This document shows, in pieces, positions 16,651-25,118 of a stretch of DNA of 33,308 nt; position 1 is the stretch's first letter, and each line of letters begins with the position of its first letter. Made by a program: the position numbers and the translations under genes. The notes under the pieces were generated by a model. It did no database searches. It was not told where the DNA came from and saw only the letters and a list, made by a program, of their open reading frames with translations. Source of the stretch: Rhodocyclales bacterium. GTDB taxonomy: Bacteria > Pseudomonadota > Gammaproteobacteria > Burkholderiales > Rhodocyclaceae. Location of the stretch: positions 1-33,308 of the forward strand of contig PQAF01000041.1 of assembly GCA_003105015.1 (NCBI GenBank). The letters are read 5' to 3'.

Positions 16651-17496
16651 ATGAAACTCGTACGCTACGGCACGGAAGGCCGCGAAAAGCCCGGCCTCAT
16701 CGACAGCGAGGGCAAGCTGCGCGATCTGTCGGTCGCCATCGAAACCATCGACCAGCTCACGCTCTCGCCGCAGGGGCTGAACAGCCTGCGCAGCATCGCG
16801 CCGGAATCGCTGCCGCGCGTGAAGGGCAATCCGCGCCTCGGCGTGCCGTTCACCGGCATCAGCAAGATCGTCGGCGTCGGTCTCAACTACCGCGACCACG
16901 CGAAAGAGGCCGGCATGCCCATCCCGAGCGAGCCGATCCTTTTCATGAAGGCCACCACCTGCATCGGCGGGCCGAACGACCCGATCCGGCTGCCGCCCGG
17001 CTCGACGAAGACCGACTGGGAAGTCGAGCTCGGCATCGTCATCGGCACGGTCGCGCGGCACGTGCCCGTCGAACGCGCGCTCGAGCACGTCGCCGGCTAC
17101 TGCGTCGCCAACGACGTCTCCGAGCGCGAATACCAGCTGGAGCGCGGCACGCAGTGGGACAAGGGCAAGGGCTGCGACACCTTCGGCCCGCTCGGACCGT
17201 GGCTCGTCACGCGCCACGAAGTGCCCGATCCGCAGGACCTGCACCTCTGGCTGGAACTCAACGGCCGGCGCGTGCAGGACGGCCACACCTCGAACATGGT
17301 GTTCGGCTGCGCCGAGCTGGTCAGCTACATCAGCCGCTTCATGACGCTGCTGCCCGGCGACGTCGTCGTCACCGGCACGCCGCCCGGTGTCGGCCTCGGC
17401 ATGAAGCCGCCGCGCTTCCTCATGCCCGGCGACACCCTGCGCCTGGGCATCGACGGCCTCGGCGTGCAGGAACAGGTCGTCGTCGCGTCGCGCTGA
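16651..17496 (+). CDS. Fumarylacetoacetate hydrolase-family enzyme
   Basis: A 281-residue protein of the FAH/HpcE fold. The metal-binding carboxylates are visible as E124 and E126 (TDWEVELGIVIG) and D155 (YCVANDVSERE). Other family blocks are KIVGVGLNYRDHAKE (72-86) and VVTGTPPGVGLGMKPPRFL. A Mg2+ ion in this family promotes C-C bond cleavage or keto-enol isomerisation/decarboxylation of beta-diketo or oxalo acids; the protein is nearest in pattern to the ureidoglycolate lyase/2-hydroxyhepta-2,4-diene-1,7-dioate isomerase group. The substrate cannot be set from sequence, and no aromatic-catabolic genes surround it. Start supported by GGAGGG four bases upstream. A GC hairpin without a T tract (17519-17539) follows the stop. 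Confidence 0.87.
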   Translation: MKLVRYGTEGREKPGLIDSEGKLRDLSVAIETIDQLTLSPQGLNSLRSIAPESLPRVKGNPRLGVPFTGISKIVGVGLNYRDHAKEAGMPIPSEPILFMKATTCIGGPNDPIRLPPGSTKTDWEVELGIVIGTVARHVPVERALEHVAGYCVANDVSEREYQLERGTQWDKGKGCDTFGPLGPWLVTRHEVPDPQDLHLWLELNGRRVQDGHTSNMVFGCAELVSYISRFMTLLPGDVVVTGTPPGVGLGMKPPRFLMPGDTLRLGIDGLGVQEQVVVASR

Positions 17497-17518
17497 GACC
17501 GGCTGCGCCGATGCCTGT

Positions 17519-17539
17519 CGGCGGGCCATTCGCCCGCCG
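17519..17539. terminator. GC-rich hairpin after the FAH-family gene
   Basis: An eight-base stem CGGCGGGC/GCCCGCCG with loop CATTC lies 23 bp after the stop. No T-run follows, so this is at best a weak or Rho-assisted terminator. Confidence 0.4.
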
Positions 17540-17592
17540 CCGCGCACCGGCAGTACGCGACGATTGACCGTGCGCGCAGCACGGGATTCGAT

Positions 17593-17622
17593 TTGACAGG
17601 CCGCTCCCGCAGCGCCTAGGAT
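17593..17622 (+). promoter_or_regulatory. sigma70-type promoter of the Cache kinase gene
   Basis: TTGACA (17593-17598, perfect) and TAGGAT (17617-17622) are 18 bp apart. The downstream sequence TGGTCCGCG recurs at the same position relative to the TTGACT promoter at 23216. Confidence 0.6.
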
Positions 17623-17654
17623 GGTCCGCGCCGCCAACATTCACATCGCATGCC

Positions 17655-19823
17655 ATGCCCGCATCGATCCGTGGCCATCTTGCCTTACTGCTGATCGCGC
17701 TTGCCGTCCCGCTGGCGGCGCTGCTCGGCTACAACATCTACAGCGACATGCAGGACGCCGTCAGCCGGGCCAAGAATTCCCTGCGCATCCTCGCCACCAC
17801 GATGGCCACCAACGCCGGGCGCAAGGTCGCCGAGACGCGCGAAACGCTCGAGCGGCTGGCCGCACGCCCCCTCGTCAAGGCGGCCGATGCCGGCCGCTGC
17901 GACGAGGTGCTGAAGGAGCTGCACTCGCTGAGCCCCGGCTATTCCAATATCGTCTACACGGATGTGCGCGGCCGCACGCTGTGCTCGGCCCGGCCCCAGC
18001 CGGACGGGCGGACGGTCGACGTCGGCGGCACCGACTGGTTCCGCAAGGCGGCCGGTTCGCAACGGTTCAGCATCGGCATGCCCCACGTCGGCCCCATCAC
18101 CGGCAAGTGGGTGACCGTCTTCAGCCTGCCGATCCGCGACGACGCCGGCAACATGGTGGGGCTCATCCACCTGCCGCTCGATCTCAACGCCTACGATCCC
18201 GGCATTCCGGTGAATTACCTGCCCGAAGACAGCCGCTACGGGTTCTTCGACGCGGACGGGACGATGATCTGGCGCAACTCGGACCCCGAGAAGGTCATCG
18301 GCACCAGGCCGGATGCCGATGCGGCGCGCCGCATCGTCGAAGTGCGCGACGGCGAATTCGAGGCCCTGGCGGTGGACGGCGTCGTGCGCTTCTTCTCGGT
18401 GGTGACGGTGCCGGAAGCCGGCTGGGTCGCCTTCATCGGCGTGCCGCGCGACTCGATCTACGCCAGCGCCCGGGAAAAGGCCTTCGTCAGCGCCGCCCTC
18501 AGCCTGCTCGGGATGGCCGTCCTGATCGTGCTGATGCTGGCGATCGCCCGCCGCATCGGCCGCCCGGTCCATTCCCTGGCGACCGCCGTGCGCGCAGTGG
18601 GCGCCGGCAACCTCGAGGTACGCGCCTCGCCTTCCGGCCCTACCGAGCTGCGCGAAGTGGCTGCGGAATTCAACGCCATGGTCGACGCCCGCCTGCGCAG
18701 CGAGGCCCTGTTCCGCGAAGTCACGGAATCGATCCGCGAGGCATTCTGGATCGTCACGCCGGACTGGCGCACGGTGAAGTACATCAGCCCGGCCTACGAA
18801 AAAATCTGGGGCGAGCCGGTCGAGCTGCTCTACCGCGACGGCCTGCGCTGGCTGGCGGCGGTGCCGGAAAAATTCCGCGCCGATCTGCGGGCGGCAATCC
18901 CGCAGCCGGACGGCTATCCAAGCTGCGAAGTCGTGCAGTTTCCCGACTACCCGATCCTGCGGCCGGACGGCACGCAGCGCTGGATCGCCGCGCGCGCCTA
19001 CCCCGTGCGGGACGCCGCCGGCCGCGTGCTGCACTTCGCCGGCATCGCCGAGGACATCACCGAACGCAAGCGCACCGAAGCCGAGCTGGAAGGCTACCGC
19101 CACAAGCTCGAGGACCTCGTGGACGAACGCACCGCCGCGCTCGAACTGGCCCTGCGCGAGCAGGAGGCGTTCTCGTACTCGGTGTCGCACGACCTGCGCG
19201 CGCCGCTGCGCGCCATCAACGGCTTCGCCGAAATCCTGCTCGAGGACGAGCGGCCGCGCCTGAGCGAGGACGGCAGGACGCTGCTCGACCGCATCGCGCA
19301 CAACGCCGCCCGCATGGGCGACCTCATCGACGACATCCTCGCGTACTCGCGCAGCACCCGCCAGGAGATGGAACAGCAGGACGTCGACCTCGATGCGCTG
19401 ACCCGCAAGGTGGCCGGAGAACTGGGCGCCGAGCATCCCAGCGCCGAAATTGCCATCGGGCCGCTGCCGGTGGTGCGCGGCGACCCGACCATGCTCGCCC
19501 AGGTGATGCAGAACCTGATCGGCAACGCGCTGAAATTTTCCGCCGGGCGCGAACGGCCCCGGATCGAGGTCGGCCTGCGCGAAGCCGATGGGGAGCGGAC
19601 GTTCTTCGTCCGCGACAACGGCGCCGGCTTCGACATGCAGTACGCCGACAAGCTGTTCGGCATGTTCCAGCGCCTGCACCGCGAAAGTCAGTTCGCCGGC
19701 ACCGGCGTCGGCCTGTCCATCGTCAAGCGCCTCATCGAACGCCATGGCGGGCGCATCTGGGCCGAGGCCGCGCCCGACCGCGGCGCGACCTTCAGCTTCA
19801 CCCTGCCGGGTTCCCCCGCCTGA
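17655..19823 (+). CDS. Cache-HAMP-PAS membrane sensor histidine kinase
   Basis: A 722-residue kinase. TM1 is at about 8-27 and TM2 at about 278-298. Between them a 250-residue periplasmic region has the double-Cache look: DVRGRTLCSARPQPDG, TDWFRKAAGSQRFSIGMPHV, SLPIRDDAGNMVGL. HAMP follows (300-350), then PAS (about 355-472, ending AGIAEDITERKR). The DHp has His512 in YSVSHDLRAPLRA. The ATPase has [28 protein letters not shown] and GTGVGLSIVKRLIERHGG. All motifs are intact, and the core is of the phytochrome-like type shared with kinases at 23305 and 28247. Cache domains bind small ligands such as amino or organic acids. No receiver gene is adjacent downstream. The ribosome binding site is poor. 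Confidence 0.9.
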   Translation: MPASIRGHLALLLIALAVPLAALLGYNIYSDMQDAVSRAKNSLRILATTMATNAGRKVAETRETLERLAARPLVKAADAGRCDEVLKELHSLSPGYSNIVYTDVRGRTLCSARPQPDGRTVDVGGTDWFRKAAGSQRFSIGMPHVGPITGKWVTVFSLPIRDDAGNMVGLIHLPLDLNAYDPGIPVNYLPEDSRYGFFDADGTMIWRNSDPEKVIGTRPDADAARRIVEVRDGEFEALAVDGVVRFFSVVTVPEAGWVAFIGVPRDSIYASAREKAFVSAALSLLGMAVLIVLMLAIARRIGRPVHSLATAVRAVGAGNLEVRASPSGPTELREVAAEFNAMVDARLRSEALFREVTESIREAFWIVTPDWRTVKYISPAYEKIWGEPVELLYRDGLRWLAAVPEKFRADLRAAIPQPDGYPSCEVVQFPDYPILRPDGTQRWIAARAYPVRDAAGRVLHFAGIAEDITERKRTEAELEGYRHKLEDLVDERTAALELALREQEAFSYSVSHDLRAPLRAINGFAEILLEDERPRLSEDGRTLLDRIAHNAARMGDLIDDILAYSRSTRQEMEQQDVDLDALTRKVAGELGAEHPSAEIAIGPLPVVRGDPTMLAQVMQNLIGNALKFSAGRERPRIEVGLREADGERTFFVRDNGAGFDMQYADKLFGMFQRLHRESQFAGTGVGLSIVKRLIERHGGRIWAEAAPDRGATFSFTLPGSPA

Positions 19824-19839
19824 GGGCGGCAGCTCAGGC
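19818..19839. terminator. Hairpin spanning two convergent stop codons
   Basis: GCCTGAG (19818-19824) and CTCAGGC (19833-19839) form a 7-bp stem whose arms contain the stop codons of the convergent kinase and cobalamin-protein genes. There is no T tract, so its terminator function is uncertain. Confidence 0.35.
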
Positions 19840-20850
19840 GCTGCGCGTCCCCTCGGCCGCCGCCAGCGCCGCCGGCGCATCGCCGGCCGCCAGGTCGGCG
19901 CCGACCCAGCGCCACGCATCGTGCAGGCTGTCGCTCGCCAGCCCGCCCAGCATCACGCGGATGCCGGCGCCGCCCGGCGCTGCGCGGATGGCGCCGACCG
20001 CCGCGCGCGCCGCCGGCAGCTGCGTCGTCATGGAAACCGACAGGCCGACCAGCTCCGGCCCGAGGGCCTGCACCATGCCGGGCAGCGACGCGGTCGGCAC
20101 GTCGGCGCCGAGGTTGAAGGCGGTCCAGCCCTCGATCTCGAAGGCATCGGCGAGCGTGCGCATGCCGAGCGCGTGGCGGTTGCCCTCGATGCAGGCGAAC
20201 AGCGCGCTGCGCCGGCGGCGCGGCTTGCGCGGCGCGTGGGTGAAGGCGTTATCCACCGCACGGTGGGCGATCTCTGTGGCCAGATGCTCCTGCGCCACGC
20301 CGATGCGCCCCGCCTGCCACCACCAGCCGACGCGTTGCATGGCCGGCCGCACGATGCGCGCCACCACCTCCGGCAGCCAGGCCTCGCGCGATGCCGCCAG
20401 CAGCAGCTCCCGCGCGCGCGCGCCGTCTCCGGCCAGCAGCGTTTCGGCGAGCGTCTCCGCCGCCGGATCGAGCCCGGCCGGCTCCAGCGCATAGCCGGGC
20501 ACATCCTCCTCGCCATCGAGGGCGCCGAGGCCCGCCGCGATCAGGTCGAGGACGGCCTGGCGGTTGTCCTCCGGCAGGGCCTGCCGGAAGAACGCAGCGA
20601 GCAGGCGCAGCGAGCGCGCCAGCTCCTCCTCGGGCAGCCGGCGCGCCATGAGCAGGCGGCGCTGCCATTGCACGTACTGGCGGAAGGCCTGCGCGCTGCC
20701 GAGCGCCGATGCGGCCGCCAGCTGCTCGACATGCGTCAGGGCATCGCCGCGCCAGCGCGCGCGGCACTCCGCCGCCGGATCGCCGGCCTCGGCCGACAGG
20801 GCGGCGACGACATGATCCGCCGCTGCGGCGGCCCATTGCCGAAGCGTCAT
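19834..20850 (-). CDS. Cobalamin-binding protein with CarH-type Wx9EH signature, no DNA-binding domain
   Basis: A 338-residue protein. Residues 1-110 are a helical domain of unknown type. Residues about 130-205 form the four-helix cap of methionine-synthase-type B12 domains and contain W178-x9-E188-H189, the signature of AdoCbl photoreceptors such as CarH. Residues 215-325 form the Rossmann B12 domain with GNRHALG (His226 as probable lower Co ligand), GWTAFNLGADVP, LVGLSVSMT and VMLGG. CarH and LitR carry an N-terminal MerR HTH, but none is visible here, so output must go through protein contacts. It lies 34 bp downstream of the atypical receiver at 20885-21241, which reads in the same direction. 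The role as a light or cobalamin sensor is inference from the motif. Stop codons of this gene and the convergent kinase lie in a shared hairpin (19818-19839). Confidence 0.85.
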   Translation of the reverse strand: MTLRQWAAAAADHVVAALSAEAGDPAAECRARWRGDALTHVEQLAAASALGSAQAFRQYVQWQRRLLMARRLPEEELARSLRLLAAFFRQALPEDNRQAVLDLIAAGLGALDGEEDVPGYALEPAGLDPAAETLAETLLAGDGARARELLLAASREAWLPEVVARIVRPAMQRVGWWWQAGRIGVAQEHLATEIAHRAVDNAFTHAPRKPRRRRSALFACIEGNRHALGMRTLADAFEIEGWTAFNLGADVPTASLPGMVQALGPELVGLSVSMTTQLPAARAAVGAIRAAPGGAGIRVMLGGLASDSLHDAWRWVGADLAAGDAPAALAAAEGTRSA

Positions 20851-20884
20851 CGCGGTATTCCCGAGGCAGGCAAATCCGACGGAC

Positions 20885-21241
20885 TCAGTGCAGGGCGCCG
20901 GCGAGCAGTTCCGGCAGCGCCTCGGCCAGCCGCGGCTTCTCGAGGCAGACGTCCGCGCTGCGGCGCCACAGCGCGCGGGACGGCTCGCCCTCGTCGTCGA
21001 GCGTAAGGCAGACCAGCGTCGCCTCGGGCAGCAGCTGCCTGAGCAGGGGAATCACCGACCTGCCGTCGCGGGTCCGCAACTCGTGGTCGGCCAGCACCAT
21101 TTCCGGGCGCATGGCGCGGGCGGCGGAGAGGCCCGCCTCCGCGCTGTCGGCGACGGACACGCGGCAGCCGTCGACCTCCTCGGCGCAGTGCCGGGCCGCC
21201 TCCAGAAAGGGGCGGGCCGGATCGATGACCAGCAGTCTCAT
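20885..21241 (-). CDS. Atypical single-domain receiver (IDPA pocket)
   Basis: A 118-residue receiver-like protein starting at ATG 21239-21241. A longer reading to 21322 runs through the operator region and is less likely. The usual Asp pair is IDPA, so only D7 remains in the first acidic loop. D52 (VLADHEL) sits at the phosphoacceptor site, T80 at the switch and K102 in LEKPR. It is paralogous to the receiver at 25216-25593, which has IDPN at the same place, and both genes have a 23-bp palindrome about 75 bp upstream. It precedes the cobalamin-binding protein gene in the same direction. Phosphorylation may be weak because Mg2+ binding usually needs two acidic residues at the first loop. Confidence 0.75.
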   Translation of the reverse strand: MRLLVIDPARPFLEAARHCAEEVDGCRVSVADSAEAGLSAARAMRPEMVLADHELRTRDGRSVIPLLRQLLPEATLVCLTLDDEGEPSRALWRRSADVCLEKPRLAEALPELLAGALH

Positions 21242-21317
21242 ATTCTCGGGCTCCGGGAGAATCCTGATGGCATTCTGCCACGGGCGGGCGGAGCCTGAAT
21301 AGGTGTATTCCTGAAAC

Positions 21318-21340
21318 GCCATCAGGAAATTCCCGATGGC
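21318..21340. promoter_or_regulatory. Palindromic operator candidate A (divergent region)
   Basis: Arms GCCATCAGGAA and TTCCCGATGGC around one central base; a single pair mismatches. It shares the core CATCRGGAAWTTCCCGATG with the palindrome at 25119-25141. It lies between the divergent receiver and REC-HisKA_3 kinase genes, 77 and 64 bp from their start codons. A second inverted pair (TTCCTGA 21308-21314, TCAGGAA 21322-21328) overlaps it. Confidence 0.65.
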
Positions 21341-21403
21341 CGCGCCGCCTACGCGCGAAATATTGGCGTATCATTTTTCGGTCACGACCCCCGGAACCGC
21401 GTC

Positions 21404-22525
21404 ATGACGAATGCCGATAAGAAGCCGGCGTCAAGCAGCCCGTTGCGGGCCATCATCGTCGAGGACACGCCCGATGACGTCGCCCTGCTGCTGCGGGCAT
21501 TGCGCCGCGCCGGCTACGCGCCGGAGTACCAGCGCGTGCAGACCGCGGATGAACTCGATGCGGCGCTGCACGCCGGCCGCTGGGACGTCGTCCTGTCCGA
21601 TTACACCCTGCCCGACTTCTCCGGCCTGATGGCCCTGCACCAGGTCGCCGCCTTCGACCCCGACATGCCCTTCATCATCGTCTCCGGCAACATCGGCGAG
21701 GACGTCGCCGTGGCGGCGATGAAGGCCGGCGCCCACGACTACCTGATCAAGGGCAACCTGACGCGCCTCGGCGCCGCCATCGAACGCGAGCTGCGCGAAG
21801 CCGGAGTGCGCCGCGCCCGCCGCCGCGACGAACAGGCGCTGCTCCACGCCCGGCTGCGCCTGCAGGCCCTCTCCAACCGCATGCTGGAGATGCAGGAAGC
21901 CGAGCGCCGCCACATCGCCCGCGAGCTTCATGACGAGATCGGCCAGTCGCTCACCGCCATCAAGCTCAACCTGGAGGCGCTCACGCGCCGCATCGGTGAC
22001 GAACGGGTCCGCGGCCTCGCCGCGGAAATCGCCGGCGTCGCCGGACAGGTGCTCGACCAGGTGCGCCGGCTCTCGCTCGACCTGCGCCCGCCGCAGCTCG
22101 ACGACCTCGGCCTGCTCGCCGCCCTGCAGTGGCTGGTCAAGCGGCATACGCGCGATGACGGGCCGGCAATCGAGCTGGTGGCGCCGGACGACCTGCCGCG
22201 CCTCGGTGGCCAGGCGGAGACGGCCTGCTTCCGCGTCGCCCAGGAGGCGCTGACCAATGTCCTGCGCCACGCCGGCGCCACGTCGGTGCGCATCGAGTTG
22301 AAAAACGAGGACGGCCAGTTCTGCCTCGACGTGCACGACGACGGCCGCGGCTTCGACCTCGCCGCCGCCCGTGCCCGCGCGCTGGAGGGCGCCAGCCTCG
22401 GCCTGGTCGGCATGAACGAGCGCGTCGCGCTGGCCGGCGGCGAGATCCGCCTCGCCAGCCGCAGCGGAACCGGCACCCACGTGCGCGCCTGCTTCCCGCT
22501 GCCGGCCGGAGCGGCGCGCCCGTGA
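21404..22525 (+). CDS. REC-HisKA_3 hybrid histidine kinase (NarX/DegS-type core)
   Basis: A 373-residue soluble protein. An N-terminal receiver (13-135; E20/D21 pocket, D66 in VVLSDYTLPDF, and Lys in YLIKGNL) is followed by a coiled coil (140-165) and a HisKA_3 dimerisation domain with His176 in ARELHDEIGQSLTAI. The HATPase has the NarX-type motifs ACFRVAQEALTNVLRHA, DDGRGF and SLGLVGMNERVALAGG. It lacks its own input domain apart from the receiver, so another kinase probably switches it. It overlaps the NarL-type regulator gene (GTGA), the obvious partner. Its receiver is closely related to the first receiver of the GGDEF-EAL protein at 25590 ([11 protein letters not shown] segment in both). 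Confidence 0.9.
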   Translation: MTNADKKPASSSPLRAIIVEDTPDDVALLLRALRRAGYAPEYQRVQTADELDAALHAGRWDVVLSDYTLPDFSGLMALHQVAAFDPDMPFIIVSGNIGEDVAVAAMKAGAHDYLIKGNLTRLGAAIERELREAGVRRARRRDEQALLHARLRLQALSNRMLEMQEAERRHIARELHDEIGQSLTAIKLNLEALTRRIGDERVRGLAAEIAGVAGQVLDQVRRLSLDLRPPQLDDLGLLAALQWLVKRHTRDDGPAIELVAPDDLPRLGGQAETACFRVAQEALTNVLRHAGATSVRIELKNEDGQFCLDVHDDGRGFDLAAARARALEGASLGLVGMNERVALAGGEIRLASRSGTGTHVRACFPLPAGAARP

Positions 22526-23166
22526 AGCCCCTGCGCCTGCTGCTGGCCGACGACCACACGCTGGTGCGCGCCGGACTGCGTGCCCTGCTCGACGGCATGG
22601 ACGGCGTCACGGTGGTGGCCGAGGCGGACAACGGCGAACAGGCCGTCGCCCTGGCGCAGGCGCTCGCTCCGGATGTGGCTCTGCTCGACATCACCATGCC
22701 GAGCCTCAACGGCCTGCAGGCGGCCGAGCGCATCCTGGCGCAATCGCCGCCGCCCCGCGTCGTCATCCTCTCCATGCACGCCGCCGAGGAATACGTGAAC
22801 CGCGCGCTCGCCCTGGGCGTCTCCGGCTACCTGCTGAAGGATGCCGCCACGCTGGAGTTGCAGGCGGCGCTGGAGGCGGTGTCCGCCGGCCAGACCTATC
22901 TCTCCCCGCGCATCACCAGCCAGCTGCTCGAGTCGCGCCTGAAGACCGGCGAGGGCGGGGCCAGGCCGGGACTCACGGCGCGCCAGCTCGAGGTGCTGCG
23001 CCTGCTCGCCCTCGGCAAGAGCGTGAAGGAAATCGCCTACGACCTGCAGCTCTCGGCCAAGACGGTGGAGACCTACCGCGCCCAGATCATGGAGCGGCTC
23101 GACCTGCACGACCTCGCCAGCCTGGTGCGCTACGCCATCCGCACCGGGCTGATCAGCGCCGACTAG
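22522..23166 (+). CDS. NarL/FixJ-family response regulator
   Basis: A 214-residue transcription regulator. The receiver (5-120) has D10/D11, phosphoacceptor D56 (VALLDITMP) and K in YLLKDAA. The LuxR-type HTH (about 148-205) is complete: LTARQLEVLRLLALGKSVKE, then IAYDLQLSAKTVETYRAQIM. Translation starts with GTG overlapping the stop of the REC-HisKA_3 kinase, so the two proteins are made together and form a two-component pair. NarL-family dimers often bind short inverted repeats, making the nearby palindromes (21318 and 25119) reasonable targets, though nothing in the sequence proves it. No gene follows within 138 bp. Confidence 0.92.
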   Translation: MKPLRLLLADDHTLVRAGLRALLDGMDGVTVVAEADNGEQAVALAQALAPDVALLDITMPSLNGLQAAERILAQSPPPRVVILSMHAAEEYVNRALALGVSGYLLKDAATLELQAALEAVSAGQTYLSPRITSQLLESRLKTGEGGARPGLTARQLEVLRLLALGKSVKEIAYDLQLSAKTVETYRAQIMERLDLHDLASLVRYAIRTGLISAD

Positions 23167-23171
23167 GTTGC

Positions 23172-23201
23172 GGCAAAAGTCAGTCCCTGCGGGACGGCGC
23201 C
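23172..23201 (+). repeat. Dispersed 30-bp repeat, copy i
   Basis: It contains AAAAGTCAGTCCC-TGC-GGGAC followed by GGCGCC; GTCCC/GGGAC forms a hairpin. Related copies are at 28217-28246 (same strand) and 31163-31188 (inverted). It lies just after the NarL-type regulator gene. Confidence 0.65.
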
Positions 23202-23215
23202 CGCGGACGGCATGA

Positions 23216-23244
23216 TTGACTGCACCATGCCAACGGAGTAGCTT
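23216..23244 (+). promoter_or_regulatory. Candidate promoter of the REC-GAF kinase gene
   Basis: TTGACT (23216-23221) and TAGCTT (23239-23244) are 17 bp apart, followed by GGTCCGCG as at the Cache kinase promoter. The -10 match is poor, but the resemblance to the promoter at 17593 adds support. Confidence 0.4.
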
Positions 23245-23304
23245 GGTCCGCGGTCCGTCTCGTGGCGACGCGGCCCGAAGCGGGCAATTCACGGAGGCGC
23301 ATCC

Positions 23305-25110
23305 ATGACGCACGCCTTGATCGTCGACGACAGGCCGGAGAACCGCTACCTGCTGCGGGCGGTGCTGAAGGGCCATGGCTTCGAGGCCTCCGAGGCGGAA
23401 AACGGCGTTGCGGCGCTGGCACGGGCGCGGCAGCGGATGCCCGACGTGGTCATCAGCGACCTGCTGATGCCGGAAATGGACGGCTACGCCCTGCTGCGCG
23501 CATGGAAGGCCGATGCCGTTCTCGCCCGCATTCCCTTCATCATCTACACCGCCACCTACACCGACGCGAAGGACGAGCAACTGGCGCGCGACCTGGGTGC
23601 CGACGCCTTTCTCGTCAAGCCGACCGAACCGAGCGTCTTCATCCGGCGCCTGCGGGAGGTGCTGGCGCTGGCGCTTGCCGGCACGCTGCAGCCCCGCGCG
23701 CCCGCGCTCGCAGGCGATGCGGCGCTCAGGAGCTACAACGAGGTGCTGGTCCGCAAGCTGGAGGAGAAAAGCGCGCAGCTCGAACTGCGCGTCGCGGAAC
23801 TGGCCGCGTCGGAGGCGCACATCCTGCGCCTGAGCCGGCTCTACGCCGCGCTGAGCGAGACCAACCAGTCCATCGTGCATCTCACCGACCGGCAGGCGCT
23901 GTTCGAGGCTGTCTGCCGCATCGCCGTCGAGCGCGGCGGCTTCGTCCTCGCATGGATCGGGCTGCTCGATGCACGCAGCGGGGAAATCGTTCCCGCCGCA
24001 TGGTGCGGCGCCGCCGAAGAGCTGTTCGCCGGCCTGGGCCCGTTCAGCCTCCGCGGGCCGCGCCGCGCGCCGGTGGAATACGCCGTCGGGGAGGGGCGCA
24101 TCCATCTCAGCAACGACCTCGAAGCCGCTCCCGAGCATGCGTCGATCCGCGACATCCTGCGCCGGAACGACCTGCGCGCCGGCGCCTCCCTCCCCCTGCT
24201 GCTCGACGGACAGGCCATCGGCGCCCTGACCCTGTATTCGGACGCCAAGGACTTCTTCGATGAGCAGCTGATGGCCCTCGCAGTCGAGATGGCCAACGAC
24301 GTATCCTTCGCCCTGATGAATTTCGAGCGGGAGGATCTGCGCCGCCAGGCCGAGGCGGAACTGCAACGGGCCAATGCCGAGCTGGAGCAGCGCGTGGAAG
24401 CGCGCACAGCGGAGCTGGCCGCGGCCAACCGCGAGCTGGAAGCCTTCGCCTACTCCGCCTCGCACGACCTGCGCGCGCCCTTGCGCAGCATCGAGGGCTT
24501 CGCCCGCATCCTGCTCGAGGATCTTGCCGAAAGACTGGGAGACGAGGGACGCGAGCACCTCGAACGCATCCGGCATGCGGCGGGCCGCATGAACGCGCTG
24601 ATCGACGACCTGCTGATGCTCTCGATGGCCGGCCGCCAGGAGATGCAGCCCGCCGAGGTCGACCTGAGCGCGCTCGCCGCGGACATCCTCGCCGAGCTGC
24701 GGCGCGCCGTACCGGATCGCAGGATAACAACCCAGGTTGCGGCCGGCTGCAAGGCAACCGGCGACGCACGGCTGCTGCGCGTGCTGCTGCAGAATCTGCT
24801 GGAGAATGCGGTGAAATACTCCGGCAGGCAGGCCGAGGCGCGCATCGAGTTCGGCTGCACGGGCGCCGGCCGGGACCGGGTCTTCCACGTCCGCGACAAC
24901 GGCGCGGGTTTCGACCCGCAGCGCGCGAAGCGCCTGTTCGAGCCCTTCCAGCGCTTTCACCGTGCGGAGGACTTCGAGGGCACCGGTATCGGCCTGGCCA
25001 CCTCCTCCCGCATCGTCGCGCGCCACGGCGGCCGCATCTGGGCCGAGGCCGAGCCCGGCAAGGGCGCCGCCTTCTTCTTCACCTTGCCCACGCCCGGATC
25101 AGGGACATAA
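23305..25110 (+). CDS. REC-GAF histidine kinase
   Basis: A 601-residue soluble kinase. Receiver (1-120; D8/D9, D52 in VISDLLMPEMDGY, K105 in LVKPTEP), coiled coil (145-175), GAF domain (about 185-342; HLTDRQALFEAVCRIAVERG, GASLPLLLDGQAIGALTLYS), second coiled coil, then HisKA with His387 in YSASHDLRAPLRSIEGFARI. The ATPase has NLLENAVKYS, DNGAGFDPQRAKRLFEPF and GTGIGLATSSRIVARHGG. The catalytic core is intact and resembles those at 17655 and 28247. GGAGG lies seven bases upstream of the ATG. No chromophore Cys motif is recognisable in the GAF domain. It probably relays a phosphosignal received on its own receiver together with a small-ligand signal. Confidence 0.9.
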   Translation: MTHALIVDDRPENRYLLRAVLKGHGFEASEAENGVAALARARQRMPDVVISDLLMPEMDGYALLRAWKADAVLARIPFIIYTATYTDAKDEQLARDLGADAFLVKPTEPSVFIRRLREVLALALAGTLQPRAPALAGDAALRSYNEVLVRKLEEKSAQLELRVAELAASEAHILRLSRLYAALSETNQSIVHLTDRQALFEAVCRIAVERGGFVLAWIGLLDARSGEIVPAAWCGAAEELFAGLGPFSLRGPRRAPVEYAVGEGRIHLSNDLEAAPEHASIRDILRRNDLRAGASLPLLLDGQAIGALTLYSDAKDFFDEQLMALAVEMANDVSFALMNFEREDLRRQAEAELQRANAELEQRVEARTAELAAANRELEAFAYSASHDLRAPLRSIEGFARILLEDLAERLGDEGREHLERIRHAAGRMNALIDDLLMLSMAGRQEMQPAEVDLSALAADILAELRRAVPDRRITTQVAAGCKATGDARLLRVLLQNLLENAVKYSGRQAEARIEFGCTGAGRDRVFHVRDNGAGFDPQRAKRLFEPFQRFHRAEDFEGTGIGLATSSRIVARHGGRIWAEAEPGKGAAFFFTLPTPGSGT

Positions 25111-25118
25111 GCGGCGCC

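Noticed and set aside
21267..21280. TGGCA-TTC-TGCCA inverted repeat upstream of the 20885-21241 receiver as another UAS
   Set aside because: The arms are shorter, the spacer is three bases and there is no TGTT/AACA; no sigma54 promoter is nearby.
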